This document shows, in pieces, positions 1 to 5,703 of a stretch of 5,703 nt of DNA. The notes under the pieces were generated by a model. That model was not told the DNA's origin. It did not search any database and saw only the letters and a program-made list of their open reading frames with translations. Where the stretch lies: the NCBI GenBank assembly GCA_937900325.1, contig CALCEX010000077.1, forward strand, positions 1 to 5,703, in the 5' to 3' direction. Position numbers and translations under genes: made by a program. This stretch comes from an uncultured Clostridia bacterium. Its GTDB lineage: Bacteria; Bacillota; Clostridia; Christensenellales; CAG-138. Each line of letters starts with the position of its first letter. The first letter of the stretch is position 1.

Positions 1-2
1 AC

Positions 3-188
3 GCAGTTGAAACGGCAAAGCACTTCGGCATTGGAGCAGACCGGGCGGTCAACTATCACTCCGATCATACGGGAACGCAGCTCAACTATGAGGTTTTGAC
101 CGAAGCGGTCTCCACTGTCCGTTGCAGCACGCCGCTTGGTTCGGATTGGAAAAAGCGCATCGATGAGGATTTCAAGACAAGGAAATAA
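3..188 (+). CDS. 3' end of an unrecognised gene (partial)
   Basis: An open frame enters from the left edge and ends at a TAA at 186-188, giving the last 61 residues of a protein. It begins AVETAKHFGIGADRAV and ends DEDFKTRK. The tail is hydrophilic, with no membrane segment, one cysteine and a basic/acidic C-terminus. I do not recognise the family. The stretch around GADRAVNY faintly recalls the nucleotide-binding part of zinc-type alcohol dehydrogenases, but what follows does not fit that fold, so no function is assigned. It is convergent with the malQ operon and separated from it by about 300 bases, so it probably belongs to a different transcription unit. That the frame is coding is inferred from its being open right up to the edge and from its ordinary amino-acid composition; the evidence is modest because the piece is short. 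Confidence 0.55.
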   Translation, partial: AVETAKHFGIGADRAVNYHSDHTGTQLNYEVLTEAVSTVRCSTPLGSDWKKRIDEDFKTRK

Positions 189-486
189 TTTTTTTCAAGC
201 AGATCCCTGTTTTTTCTAAGATCGCAGAGTAAATAGACTTCATTCGCACCCCGCGCCTTTCCGCCCTCCGCTTTATACCTATGCTTGTCAATAAGGTCGG
301 GGAGCAGGGCCAGAACCTCAAAAAATATTCTGGCGGACAGGCAAAAAAAGACCGCGCAGCCGGCCTTGCAGCCGGTTGTGTGGTCTTTGCATCAGACGCC
401 GCATGAGGACATCGCTCAAAAATGATCCTTGTTTCCGGTAATCCCTAAGCTAACGCTCCCAAACGCCTTTTATTTTATATTCCGCA
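189..486. other. Convergent intergenic region
   Basis: This 298-bp stretch lies between the stop codon of the left-hand plus-strand gene and the stop codon of malQ. It contains the hairpin at 347-388 and several homopolymer T or A runs (around 188-195, 210-216, 319-325 and 343-349). The only open frame with an ATG that I worked out runs 281-406 on the plus strand. It has no ribosome binding site and passes through the hairpin, so it is not called. I see no tRNA, riboswitch or repeat here. Confidence 0.7.
343..388 (-). terminator. Rho-independent terminator of the malQ operon, possibly bidirectional
   Basis: Arms 347-364 and 371-388 pair around a six-base loop (365-370). Read on the minus strand, the stem is followed by the seven-T run complementary to 343-349, the classic intrinsic terminator layout about 100 bases beyond the malQ stop codon. 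The minus-strand RNA has three A-C mismatches in the 18-position stem. At the same places the plus-strand RNA has G-U pairs, so it can pair at all 18 positions, but only three U residues close its stem. The hairpin may therefore also stop transcripts from the left-hand gene. Confidence 0.75.
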
Positions 487-1998
487 TTATTCGCTTTTGC
501 TTCCGTTCTTTGCCCTGTCTATACGGCCATAAATGCGCGCCGCATCATATATCCTGTCCGCAAGGCTGCCCGTCAGCTCATCGTTCAGAAGCCTCCATTT
601 CCAGTTTTCGCCGAGAGTACTGGGCTTATTCATGCGGCAGCCCGCGCCGAGCTCCAGGTAGTCCTGTATCTGCGCTACAAAAAGCCGCGCAACTGAACCC
701 ATTCCGCCCCTTATCATGCCCCAGTTGAAGCCTTCCTCTTTGTTCAGGCCGAGATACTTTTCACAGTAGGCTATATCCGCAGGGTCGGCCTCCTCGCGCC
801 ATAGGGCTATGGGGCTGTTATCGTGGGTCCCCGTATAGCAGGTACAATCCTCGGTGTAGGCGTGAGGAAGGTATCCGCTGGAATCGCGGGAATCGAAGGC
901 GAATTCCAGCACCTTCATGCCGGGAAAACCAGACTCCTTCAAAAGCTTCTCCACATCCGGCGTCGTATAGCCCAGATCCTCCGCTATGAACTCAAGGCTG
1001 TGGAACCATCCCTTCAGGGCATTTACCAACGCTATGCCGGGGCCGGTGCGCCATTTGCCGTTTTTCGCAGTCGTCTCGCCATAAGGCACAGCCCAATAGC
1101 TTGCAAGGCCTCTGAAATGGTCTATGCGGATAACGTCATACATCTTGCCCGCGCCGTCTATACGGCGTATCCACCATCCGAAGCCGTCCGCCTTCATTTT
1201 GTCCCAATCGTACAGCGGATTGCCCCAGAGCTGGCCTTCGGCGCTGAAGTCGTCCGGCGGTACCCCGGATACTTCTACCGGCAGATTCTTCTCGTCCAGC
1301 TGGAAGAACTCCGGCTCTGCCCACACATCCGCGGAATCCATTGCAACATATATGGGTATGTCGCCTATTATCCCTATGCCGAGATCATTTATGTAGGCCT
1401 TCAGCTTTGTCCACTGCTCAAAGAACAGATACTGGATATAAGTGAAAAGCTCCATATCTTCCCGGAGCAGCTCGCGGTATTTCGCCATTGCAGAGGGCCT
1501 TCTCAGGCGTATATCCTCATCCTCCCACTCCGTCCATGACTTCATGCCGAAATGGCGCTTGAGCGCCATGAACAGTGCATAATCCGCCAGCCACCGGCTG
1601 TTCCGTTCGATAAAGGCGTTTACCTTTTGCTTATCCCTCTCCCAGCCGCGTTCTTTTGCCTTTGAAAGCACGTCAAAGCGGCTGTCGTATATACGGCCGT
1701 AGTCCACATACCGCGGTTCTGCGCCCCAGTTTATGCCGGTTATCTCATCCTTTTCGAGCAGCCCGTCCTCTACGAGCATATCAAGATCGATGAAATAAGG
1801 ATTGCCCGCGAAGGTAGAAAAGCTCTGGTAAGGTGAGTCGCCATAGCTGGTGGGGCCTATCGGCAGTATCTGCCAGTAGCGCTGCCCTGCACGGTAAAGA
1901 AAATCTGCGAATTCGTATGCCGCCTTGCCCATGGTCCCTATGCCATAGGGCGAAGGCAGCGAGAATATTGGCATCAATATGCCGCTGCTGCGTTTCAT
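487..1998 (-). CDS. malQ: 4-alpha-glucanotransferase (amylomaltase, GH77)
   Basis: This cytoplasmic enzyme transfers alpha-1,4-glucan segments between maltodextrins, releasing glucose and longer chains for further breakdown. The 503-residue length and the start MKRSSGILMPIFSLPSPYGI are typical of bacterial GH77 enzymes. All three catalytic acids are visible: the nucleophile D293 in IRIDHFRG, the acid/base E340 in FIAEDLG, and D393 in YTGTHDN. The active-site loop SGVPPDDFSAEGQLWGNPLY lies at 244-263, and the C-terminal RMNKPSTLGENWKWRL at 455-470 is also characteristic. The ATG at 1996-1998 is preceded by an AAGGA ribosome binding site about eight bases upstream. It begins 31 bases after the MalG-like permease stop codon, so it is the last gene of the transporter operon. 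No truncation is seen. It supplies the best evidence that the operon handles maltodextrins. Confidence 0.96.
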   Translation of the reverse strand: MKRSSGILMPIFSLPSPYGIGTMGKAAYEFADFLYRAGQRYWQILPIGPTSYGDSPYQSFSTFAGNPYFIDLDMLVEDGLLEKDEITGINWGAEPRYVDYGRIYDSRFDVLSKAKERGWERDKQKVNAFIERNSRWLADYALFMALKRHFGMKSWTEWEDEDIRLRRPSAMAKYRELLREDMELFTYIQYLFFEQWTKLKAYINDLGIGIIGDIPIYVAMDSADVWAEPEFFQLDEKNLPVEVSGVPPDDFSAEGQLWGNPLYDWDKMKADGFGWWIRRIDGAGKMYDVIRIDHFRGLASYWAVPYGETTAKNGKWRTGPGIALVNALKGWFHSLEFIAEDLGYTTPDVEKLLKESGFPGMKVLEFAFDSRDSSGYLPHAYTEDCTCYTGTHDNSPIALWREEADPADIAYCEKYLGLNKEEGFNWGMIRGGMGSVARLFVAQIQDYLELGAGCRMNKPSTLGENWKWRLLNDELTGSLADRIYDAARIYGRIDRAKNGSKSE

Positions 1999-2029
1999 TT
2001 TAATTATCCTTTTAGCGATCCAGTTTATT

Positions 2030-2872
2030 TTATCCCTTTACAGCGCCTGCCGCAACGCCCTTTATTATGTATTTCTGGCAGGTCAGGTAGAACACTATTA
2101 CGGGCACTATGCTCAGCATTATAAGGGCCATGGTTGCTCCGAGATCCACAGTGCCGTAGCTGCCCTTGAGGTACTGTATATGTATCGGGATGGTCCGGTA
2201 TTTATTTATATCCAGAACGAGATATGGCAGGAGGTAATCGTTCCATACCCACATTATCTCCAGCACGCCCACGGAAATCATCGTAGGCTTGAGCATCGGG
2301 AACACCACCCTGCAGCCGTCTATTGCCGCCGCTTCTTCTATTTCCAGCGGAAGCGCCTTTACAAATCCCGTAAACATAAACACCGCAAGGCCCGCGCCGA
2401 AGCCCAGGTACACTATGGGTATCGTCCAGGGGGTGTTCAGCTTCAGCGTATCCGCCGTTTTCGCCAGCGTAAACATCACCATCTGGAAGGGCACGACCAT
2501 GGAGAATACGCATAGATAATACACTATCTTGCTAAACAAGCTGCCCACCCGCGCGATATACCATGCTGCCATAGATGTGCATATGAGTATCAGCGCAGAG
2601 GACACAACCGTAATAAACAGGCTGTACAGAACGGATTTTATGAATGGATAGTTGCCAAAGGTCATGCCGGTCTTATAGTTATCCAGCCCTACGAAGGATT
2701 TGGCGTTTGGCAGGGCAAAGGTCTCCATATTCACATATGAATTGGACTTCAGTGAGTTTATGAGCACCAGCATTATGGGCAGTACGTAAAATACCGCTAT
2801 CACCGCGAATGTAAAGGTAAGTATGCGTTTGCTCCGCTGCTCCTGAGAGAGGGTCTCAATATGCTTTGACAT
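2030..2872 (-). CDS. MalG-like sugar ABC transporter permease with shortened EAA loop
   Basis: This is an inner-membrane permease of the binding-protein-dependent transport family, pairing with the MalF-like subunit to form the sugar channel. Its 280 residues show about six hydrophobic segments (roughly 18-40, 78-107, 112-138, 147-170, 193-220 and 245-265) and the hallmark C-terminus LTCQKYIIKGVAAGAVKG. The cytoplasmic EAA loop reads EEAAAIDGCRVVFPMLKP at 179-196. Established permeases follow EAA-X3-G-X9-I-X-LP, which puts the proline 13 residues after the glycine. Here G186 and P192 are only six apart, so seven residues (21 bases) are missing at about 2311/2312 without a frameshift. This loop contacts the ATPase, so coupling may be altered or lost. 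Everything else looks intact. The start codon overlaps the MalF-like stop by one base (TAATG) and has a very strong ribosome binding site. The family is certain; whether the protein works is not. Confidence 0.93.
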   Translation of the reverse strand: MSKHIETLSQEQRSKRILTFTFAVIAVFYVLPIMLVLINSLKSNSYVNMETFALPNAKSFVGLDNYKTGMTFGNYPFIKSVLYSLFITVVSSALILICTSMAAWYIARVGSLFSKIVYYLCVFSMVVPFQMVMFTLAKTADTLKLNTPWTIPIVYLGFGAGLAVFMFTGFVKALPLEIEEAAAIDGCRVVFPMLKPTMISVGVLEIMWVWNDYLLPYLVLDINKYRTIPIHIQYLKGSYGTVDLGATMALIMLSIVPVIVFYLTCQKYIIKGVAAGAVKG

Positions 2873-3795
2873 TACTGCTGCACCTCCTTGGAACGGGTGG
2901 ATTTAAGCTGTATAAGGCCGATCGCCGCAACCAGTATGAAGAATAGTACCGCCTTGGCCTGGCCCACTCCTCTGGAATTGACGTTAGTGCTGTAGAAGGA
3001 ATTGACTATGTTCAGCGCAAGCATTTCGGTGGTCTTTACCGTCAGCCCGCCCGCCTGCATTATGAAGGGGCGTCCCCCCGTAAGCGCGAGGTTCTGGTCA
3101 AAGAGCTTAAAGGAGTTGGTCAGCGTAAGGAAGGTGCAGATAGTGATCGATGGCATAACGTTGGGTATGGTGATCCGCCACAGCGTCTGCCACTTTGTCG
3201 CGCCGTCTATTTTTGCAGCTTCTATCATATCCTCCGGCACAGACTGCAATCCGGCTATGTATATTATCATCATATAGCCTATCTGCTGCCAGCACATGAG
3301 GATGATAAGCCCCCAGAAGCCATACTTCGTCTCCAGCAGTATGGAGGTACCGTAATGGGTGAGTATGCCGTCGAATATCATGCTCCATATATAGCCCAGC
3401 ACTATGCCGCCTATCAGGTTGGGCATGAAGAACACCGTGCGGAACAGGTTGGAGCCCTTTATGCCCTGCGTAAGCACATAAGCTACCGCGAAGGCAAGTA
3501 TGTTGATTATTATGAGAGATACCAATGCGAATATGGCCGTATACCAGAAGGCATGCATGAACGACGGATCCGCAAGCGCCTTTGCATAGTTGGTCAGCCC
3601 TACCCACGTCCACTTGCTTGTCGTCTTGAATTTGCAGAAGGATAGGAACAGTCCCTTACAGAAGGGGTAAAGAAAGCCCACGCAGAACGCGGCGAAGGTG
3701 GGCAACAGGAAAAGCCAGAAGTAGCGCTGTATCGGCCTGCGGATAAGTATGGAATTCAGCGCCGCATCGTCCCGTTTGCGTTTCCAGAATCGCAT
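2872..3795 (-). CDS. MalF-like sugar ABC transporter permease
   Basis: This is the first of two inner-membrane permease subunits of a carbohydrate ABC importer. The 307-residue protein has a basic N-terminus (MRFWKRKRDD), then about six hydrophobic segments (roughly 26-48, 85-110, 118-140, 160-183, 208-232 and 281-298). Its EAA loop is complete: EAAKIDGATKWQTLWRITIP at 192-211 matches EAA-X3-G-X9-I-X-(L/I)P exactly. The segment NSFKLFDQNLALTGGRPF (227-244) and the C-terminal GVGQAKAVLFF are typical of MalF/UgpA-type permeases. The ATG at 3793-3795 follows a GAGAGGAGA ribosome binding site. The gene sits 186 bases downstream of the binding-protein gene, beyond two hairpins, and overlaps the MalG-like gene by one base. 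Sugar specificity cannot be read from the sequence; maltodextrin is inferred from malQ. Confidence 0.94.
   Translation of the reverse strand: MRFWKRKRDDAALNSILIRRPIQRYFWLFLLPTFAAFCVGFLYPFCKGLFLSFCKFKTTSKWTWVGLTNYAKALADPSFMHAFWYTAIFALVSLIIINILAFAVAYVLTQGIKGSNLFRTVFFMPNLIGGIVLGYIWSMIFDGILTHYGTSILLETKYGFWGLIILMCWQQIGYMMIIYIAGLQSVPEDMIEAAKIDGATKWQTLWRITIPNVMPSITICTFLTLTNSFKLFDQNLALTGGRPFIMQAGGLTVKTTEMLALNIVNSFYSTNVNSRGVGQAKAVLFFILVAAIGLIQLKSTRSKEVQQ
2881..2889 (-). promoter_or_regulatory. Full-length Shine-Dalgarno site of the MalG-like gene
   Basis: On the minus strand AAGGAGGTG lies ten bases before the ATG at 2870-2872. It falls inside the last codons of the MalF-like gene, where it encodes KEV of the C-terminal KEVQQ. 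With the one-base TAATG overlap it fixes the start of the MalG-like gene and suggests that the two permeases are made in a coupled, roughly equal ratio. Confidence 0.85.
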
Positions 3796-3840
3796 AATGA
3801 TTTCTCCTCTCGCTAATATAACCTGCTATTTATGTACAGG

Positions 3841-3874
3841 GGCCCTGCCCCGTCGTTTTTTTCGGGGCAAGGCC
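3841..3874 (-). other. Intercistronic hairpin before the MalF-like gene
   Basis: Arms 3841-3852 and 3863-3874 form a 12-pair GC-rich stem with one G-U pair in the minus-strand RNA and a ten-base loop. Minus-strand transcripts have no U run after it, so it is unlikely to terminate by itself. It ends 45 bases before the permease start codon and could block 3'-to-5' decay or tune translation. A much weaker five-pair hairpin (3883-3887 with 3896-3900) lies just upstream in the transcript. Confidence 0.7.
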
Positions 3875-3920
3875 TCCGCACATCCCCCGTCCGCAGGGGA
3901 ACGTTTAAGCGGAAAGCTTC

Positions 3921-3952
3921 AAAATGGAGCGAGCGGAAGCCGCTCGCTCCAT
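3921..3952 (-). terminator. Hairpin after the binding-protein gene: partial terminator or mRNA stabiliser
   Basis: Arms 3924-3936 and 3940-3952 are a perfect 13-bp inverted repeat with a three-base loop. In the minus-strand transcript the stem ends in four U residues (complement of 3921-3923 plus the last stem base). It begins 29 bases past the stop codon of the binding-protein gene. A short U run favours leaky termination. In sugar ABC operons such a structure commonly lets the binding protein be made in excess over the permeases; that role is inferred here. Confidence 0.72.
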
Positions 3953-3981
3953 GATGTTTTACATAGTGGAATTGCTGTCAG

Positions 3982-5325
3982 TTATTCAGCATGCTCGGCA
4001 GCGTACTGAGCGGCCCAGCCGTCTACGAAAGCGGTCTTTACATCGTCCCAGCTGCCGCCTGCAACGTACTTGGACAGAGCGTCAACTACGCCTGCGCGCC
4101 AATCCTCAACAGCGGGAGTGTAGTTGAATGCCCAGGTCACTACATAGTTACCCTTTGCGATGTAGTCGTTTGCCTGTGCAAAGAATACATTCTCGGGAGT
4201 CTTGGCAGACTTGAAGGGGCAGGGACCGAACTGCTCAGCCATCATGGTGGTGCCCTCCTCGGAGGTTACTACCCACTTCATGAAGTCCAGAGTAGCCTGG
4301 ATGTTCTCTTCGGAGGCTTCCTTGTTTACGGACCAGCAGTTCTCGGTGCCGCAGCAGAGACCAGCCTTCTCTTCGCCTTCAACGCCGCAGTAGATGGGGA
4401 TCATGGCCAGATCCTCGGGCTTGAGGCCAGCTTCTACGAGGCCGGCGTACTCCCAGGTGCCGTTCTGATAGAATACAGCCTTGCCTTCCTTGAACTCACC
4501 GCTGGACATATCGCCGGTAGCGGTTATGATATCAGCGCCGGTGGTAGCGGTATCGGTGGTGTAGAGATCCCAGATGGCCTTGTAGTTATCCAGATACTTG
4601 CCGGTAATGGTAGCGGGCTGGGAGGTTACGTTGTCATCACGGAACTCATAGAACAGAGGCATGTTGGCAAGATGGCCGGAGAACCTCCAGGAGGAGGAGC
4701 CGTCAAGACCGGAGGAGCTGAAGGCGTCAAAGCCCAGCTCGGCGGCGCGGGCATGGATATCATCGGCAACTGCCTTGAGAGTCTCAAAGTTGGTGATCTC
4801 ATCGATGGAATGGCCGGCCTTCTCCAGCAGGGCCTTGTTTACGATGATGCCGAATGCCTCATAGCAGTAACCGGCGGCAAGCACTTCGCCGTTCTCGCCA
4901 AAGAGGTTGAAGTCATCGGTGGTCATTTCCTTGTAGAAATCGGTGTCCTTCAGATCGAGGCAGTATTCGCCCCAGGTGTTCAGAGCGCCCTGGTTACCGC
5001 ACTGGAACAGTGTGGGAGCCTCGCTCTTGTCCATTTCGGAGGTCAGAGTGGTCTGATAATCGCCGGAAGCGGCGGTAACGACCTTTACGGGTACTCCGGT
5101 GAGCTCGGTATACTTCTTAGCCAGCTCCTGCCAGGCGGCATCGGCCTCGGGCTTGAAGTTGAGATAATAGACGGAACCGGTTGCAGCGGGCTTATCGGAA
5201 GTATCCTCTGCGGGCGCAGCGGTGCTTTCCGCAGCGGGTTCAGTCTCGTCTGCAGCAGGTGCAGAGCAGGCTGCCATGGCGAATACCATGACGGCAGTCA
5301 GCAGCAATGCCAAAAACTTCTTCAT
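3982..5325 (-). CDS. Extracellular sugar-binding lipoprotein of ABC importer
   Basis: This is the solute-binding component of the importer, anchored to the outer face of the cell membrane. It has 447 residues. The N-terminus MKKFLALLLTAVMVFAMAAC is a lipoprotein signal peptide, with lysines at 2-3, a hydrophobic core, and the lipid-bearing cysteine at position 20. A flexible acidic Ala/Glu/Thr-rich linker follows (about 21-50). The mature domain from SVYYLNFKPEADAAW is of the bacterial extracellular solute-binding protein type 1 class. Diagnostic stretches include GKAVFYQNGTWEY (281-293), CCGTENCWSVNKEAS (324-338) and the C-terminal KTAFVDGWAAQY. The start has a good AGAGAGGA ribosome binding site (5333-5340). 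Codon use is highly biased (almost all Ile as ATC), unlike its neighbours, which fits high expression. It lies just downstream of a LacI-type regulator and ahead of the permeases. A maltodextrin ligand is inferred from malQ. Confidence 0.94.
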   Translation of the reverse strand: MKKFLALLLTAVMVFAMAACSAPAADETEPAAESTAAPAEDTSDKPAATGSVYYLNFKPEADAAWQELAKKYTELTGVPVKVVTAASGDYQTTLTSEMDKSEAPTLFQCGNQGALNTWGEYCLDLKDTDFYKEMTTDDFNLFGENGEVLAAGYCYEAFGIIVNKALLEKAGHSIDEITNFETLKAVADDIHARAAELGFDAFSSSGLDGSSSWRFSGHLANMPLFYEFRDDNVTSQPATITGKYLDNYKAIWDLYTTDTATTGADIITATGDMSSGEFKEGKAVFYQNGTWEYAGLVEAGLKPEDLAMIPIYCGVEGEEKAGLCCGTENCWSVNKEASEENIQATLDFMKWVVTSEEGTTMMAEQFGPCPFKSAKTPENVFFAQANDYIAKGNYVVTWAFNYTPAVEDWRAGVVDALSKYVAGGSWDDVKTAFVDGWAAQYAAEHAE

Positions 5326-5332
5326 TTTGTTA

Positions 5333-5340
5333 TCCTCTCT
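5333..5340 (-). promoter_or_regulatory. Shine-Dalgarno site of the binding-protein gene
   Basis: AGAGAGGA on the minus strand lies seven bases before the ATG at 5323-5325. It supports this start over the internal methionines at residues 13 and 17, which would remove the basic part of the signal peptide. Confidence 0.8.
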
Positions 5341-5350
5341 TTTTATATCA

Positions 5351-5364
5351 TTTCCGCGCGGAAA
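5351..5364. promoter_or_regulatory. Perfect 14-bp palindrome, candidate LacI-family operator
   Basis: TTTCCGCGCGGAAA is a perfect palindrome centred on a CpG, the general architecture of LacI/GalR-family operators. It sits in the 51-bp gap between a LacI-family gene and the binding-protein gene. Its GC-rich core can alternatively pair with CCGCGC at 5367-5372 to form a six-pair hairpin with a five-base loop in the transcript, so a structural RNA role is the main competing reading. No convincing promoter boxes were found next to it. Confidence 0.45.
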
Positions 5365-5376
5365 AACCGCGCAAAT

Positions 5377-5703
5377 TCAATTCAGATCCTTTACCGAAGC
5401 ACCTATGCGGAGCTTTGTCTCGAGCGTCAGGTGCCTGTTTTCTCCGCGGCCTTCTATCATGTCAAGAAGTATCTCCACGCTTTTCTGCCCCATCTCGCGC
5501 ATCGGCTGGCACAGGGTGGTAAGCGTAGGCTGTATATAGTCGGATACCGTCAGGCCGTCGATAGCTATTATCGAGCAATCGTCCGGCACCCTTTTGCCCT
5601 CCTCCCTGAGGGCCTTCATGGCGCCTATGGCCATGTCGTCCGCTATTGCGAATACGGCGGTAAAGCCGGGGTTTCTGTTAAGCTGCTCCTTCATCGCAGC
5701 GTA
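5377..5703 (-). CDS. LacI/PurR-family transcriptional regulator, C-terminal part (partial)
   Basis: The last 108 residues of a LacI-family repressor are present, open to the right edge (Y-A-A before the first internal Met) and ending in TGA at 5377-5379. The visible part is the second lobe of the sugar-binding, periplasmic-binding-protein-like domain. FTAVFAIADDMAIGAMKAL, then GKRVPDDCSIIAIDGL, then QPMREMGQKSVEILLDMIEG, is the standard family order. The DNA-binding helix-turn-helix and hinge would be N-terminal and lie outside the window. The methionine encoded at 5692-5694 is internal, not the real start. The gene is on the same strand and 51 bases upstream of the binding-protein gene, so it probably controls the operon in response to a sugar and may be co-transcribed with it. 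The effector cannot be deduced. Confidence 0.93.
   Translation of the reverse strand, partial: YAAMKEQLNRNPGFTAVFAIADDMAIGAMKALREEGKRVPDDCSIIAIDGLTVSDYIQPTLTTLCQPMREMGQKSVEILLDMIEGRGENRHLTLETKLRIGASVKDLN

Noticed and set aside
357..375. Tandem GCAGCCGG repeat pair as a direct-repeat element
   Set aside because: Both copies are parts of the two arms and loop of the terminator hairpin, and no further copies occur nearby.
281..406. Plus-strand ORF of 41 codons starting MLVNKVGEQGQNLKKYSGG
   Set aside because: It has no Shine-Dalgarno site before the ATG, and its second half is the arms of the terminator hairpin, so the coding appearance is probably chance.
823..1539. Long plus-strand open frame of 238 codons opposite malQ
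   Set aside because: It lies wholly within malQ on the other strand. malQ has all its catalytic motifs and a normal length, so this frame is an antisense shadow.
1979..2515. Plus-strand open frame of 178 codons opposite the MalG-like permease
   Set aside because: Its His/Tyr/Arg-rich composition is what results from reading a permease gene backwards, and the permease on the minus strand is unmistakable.
3107..3613. Minus-strand frame of 168 codons within the MalF-like gene
   Set aside because: It is a different frame of the same strand inside a well-conserved permease gene, with no ribosome binding site evidence and a His/Arg-rich shadow composition.
3899..3908. Short AACGTT palindrome as a catabolite repressor (cre) or LacI-type site
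   Set aside because: Only six bases are symmetric and the flanks do not match the cre pattern. It is too short to support.
5326..5376. Possible promoter with TTGAAT and TATAAA on the minus strand ahead of the binding-protein gene
   Set aside because: The spacing between the boxes is about 27 bases rather than 17, and the TATAAA would place the transcript start inside the ribosome binding site.

Overview
The window looks like a chromosomal segment of an anaerobic Firmicute of the class Clostridia, in the Oscillospiraceae/Lachnospiraceae range. This is inferred from the style of the proteins, which closely resemble clostridial MalF/MalG-type permeases and a lipoprotein sugar-binding protein, from the strong AGGAGG-type ribosome binding sites, and from a roughly balanced base composition. 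No RNA gene, insertion sequence, CRISPR array or prophage feature was seen.

Layout: 3-188 (+) is the 3' end of an unrecognised gene cut by the left edge. 189-486 is a non-coding convergent intergenic region holding a terminator hairpin at 347-388. From 487 to the right edge everything lies on the minus strand and reads, in transcription order from the right: a LacI/PurR-family regulator (5377-5703, 5' end cut off), a 51-bp gap with a perfect 14-bp CpG-centred palindrome, a sugar-binding lipoprotein (3982-5325), a 186-bp gap with two strong hairpins, a MalF-like permease (2872-3795), a MalG-like permease (2030-2872, overlapping the previous gene by one base), and 4-alpha-glucanotransferase malQ (487-1998).

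Together this is a maltose/maltodextrin uptake and processing cluster. The lipoprotein captures an oligosaccharide outside the membrane, the two permeases form the channel, an ATPase encoded elsewhere (none is in the window) powers import, and MalQ rearranges the imported alpha-1,4-glucans. The LacI-type protein is the probable local regulator. The substrate is inferred mainly from malQ and is not proven by the transporter sequences.

The most notable anomaly is in the MalG-like permease. Its EAA loop, the cytoplasmic segment that docks on the ATPase, is exactly seven residues shorter than the family pattern EAA-X3-G-X9-I-X-LP, while the reading frame and the rest of the protein are intact. 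The partner MalF-like permease carries the full-length motif. Secondary points are the intercistronic hairpins after the binding-protein gene, the possible operator, and a sharp difference in isoleucine codon choice between the binding protein and the other operon genes.
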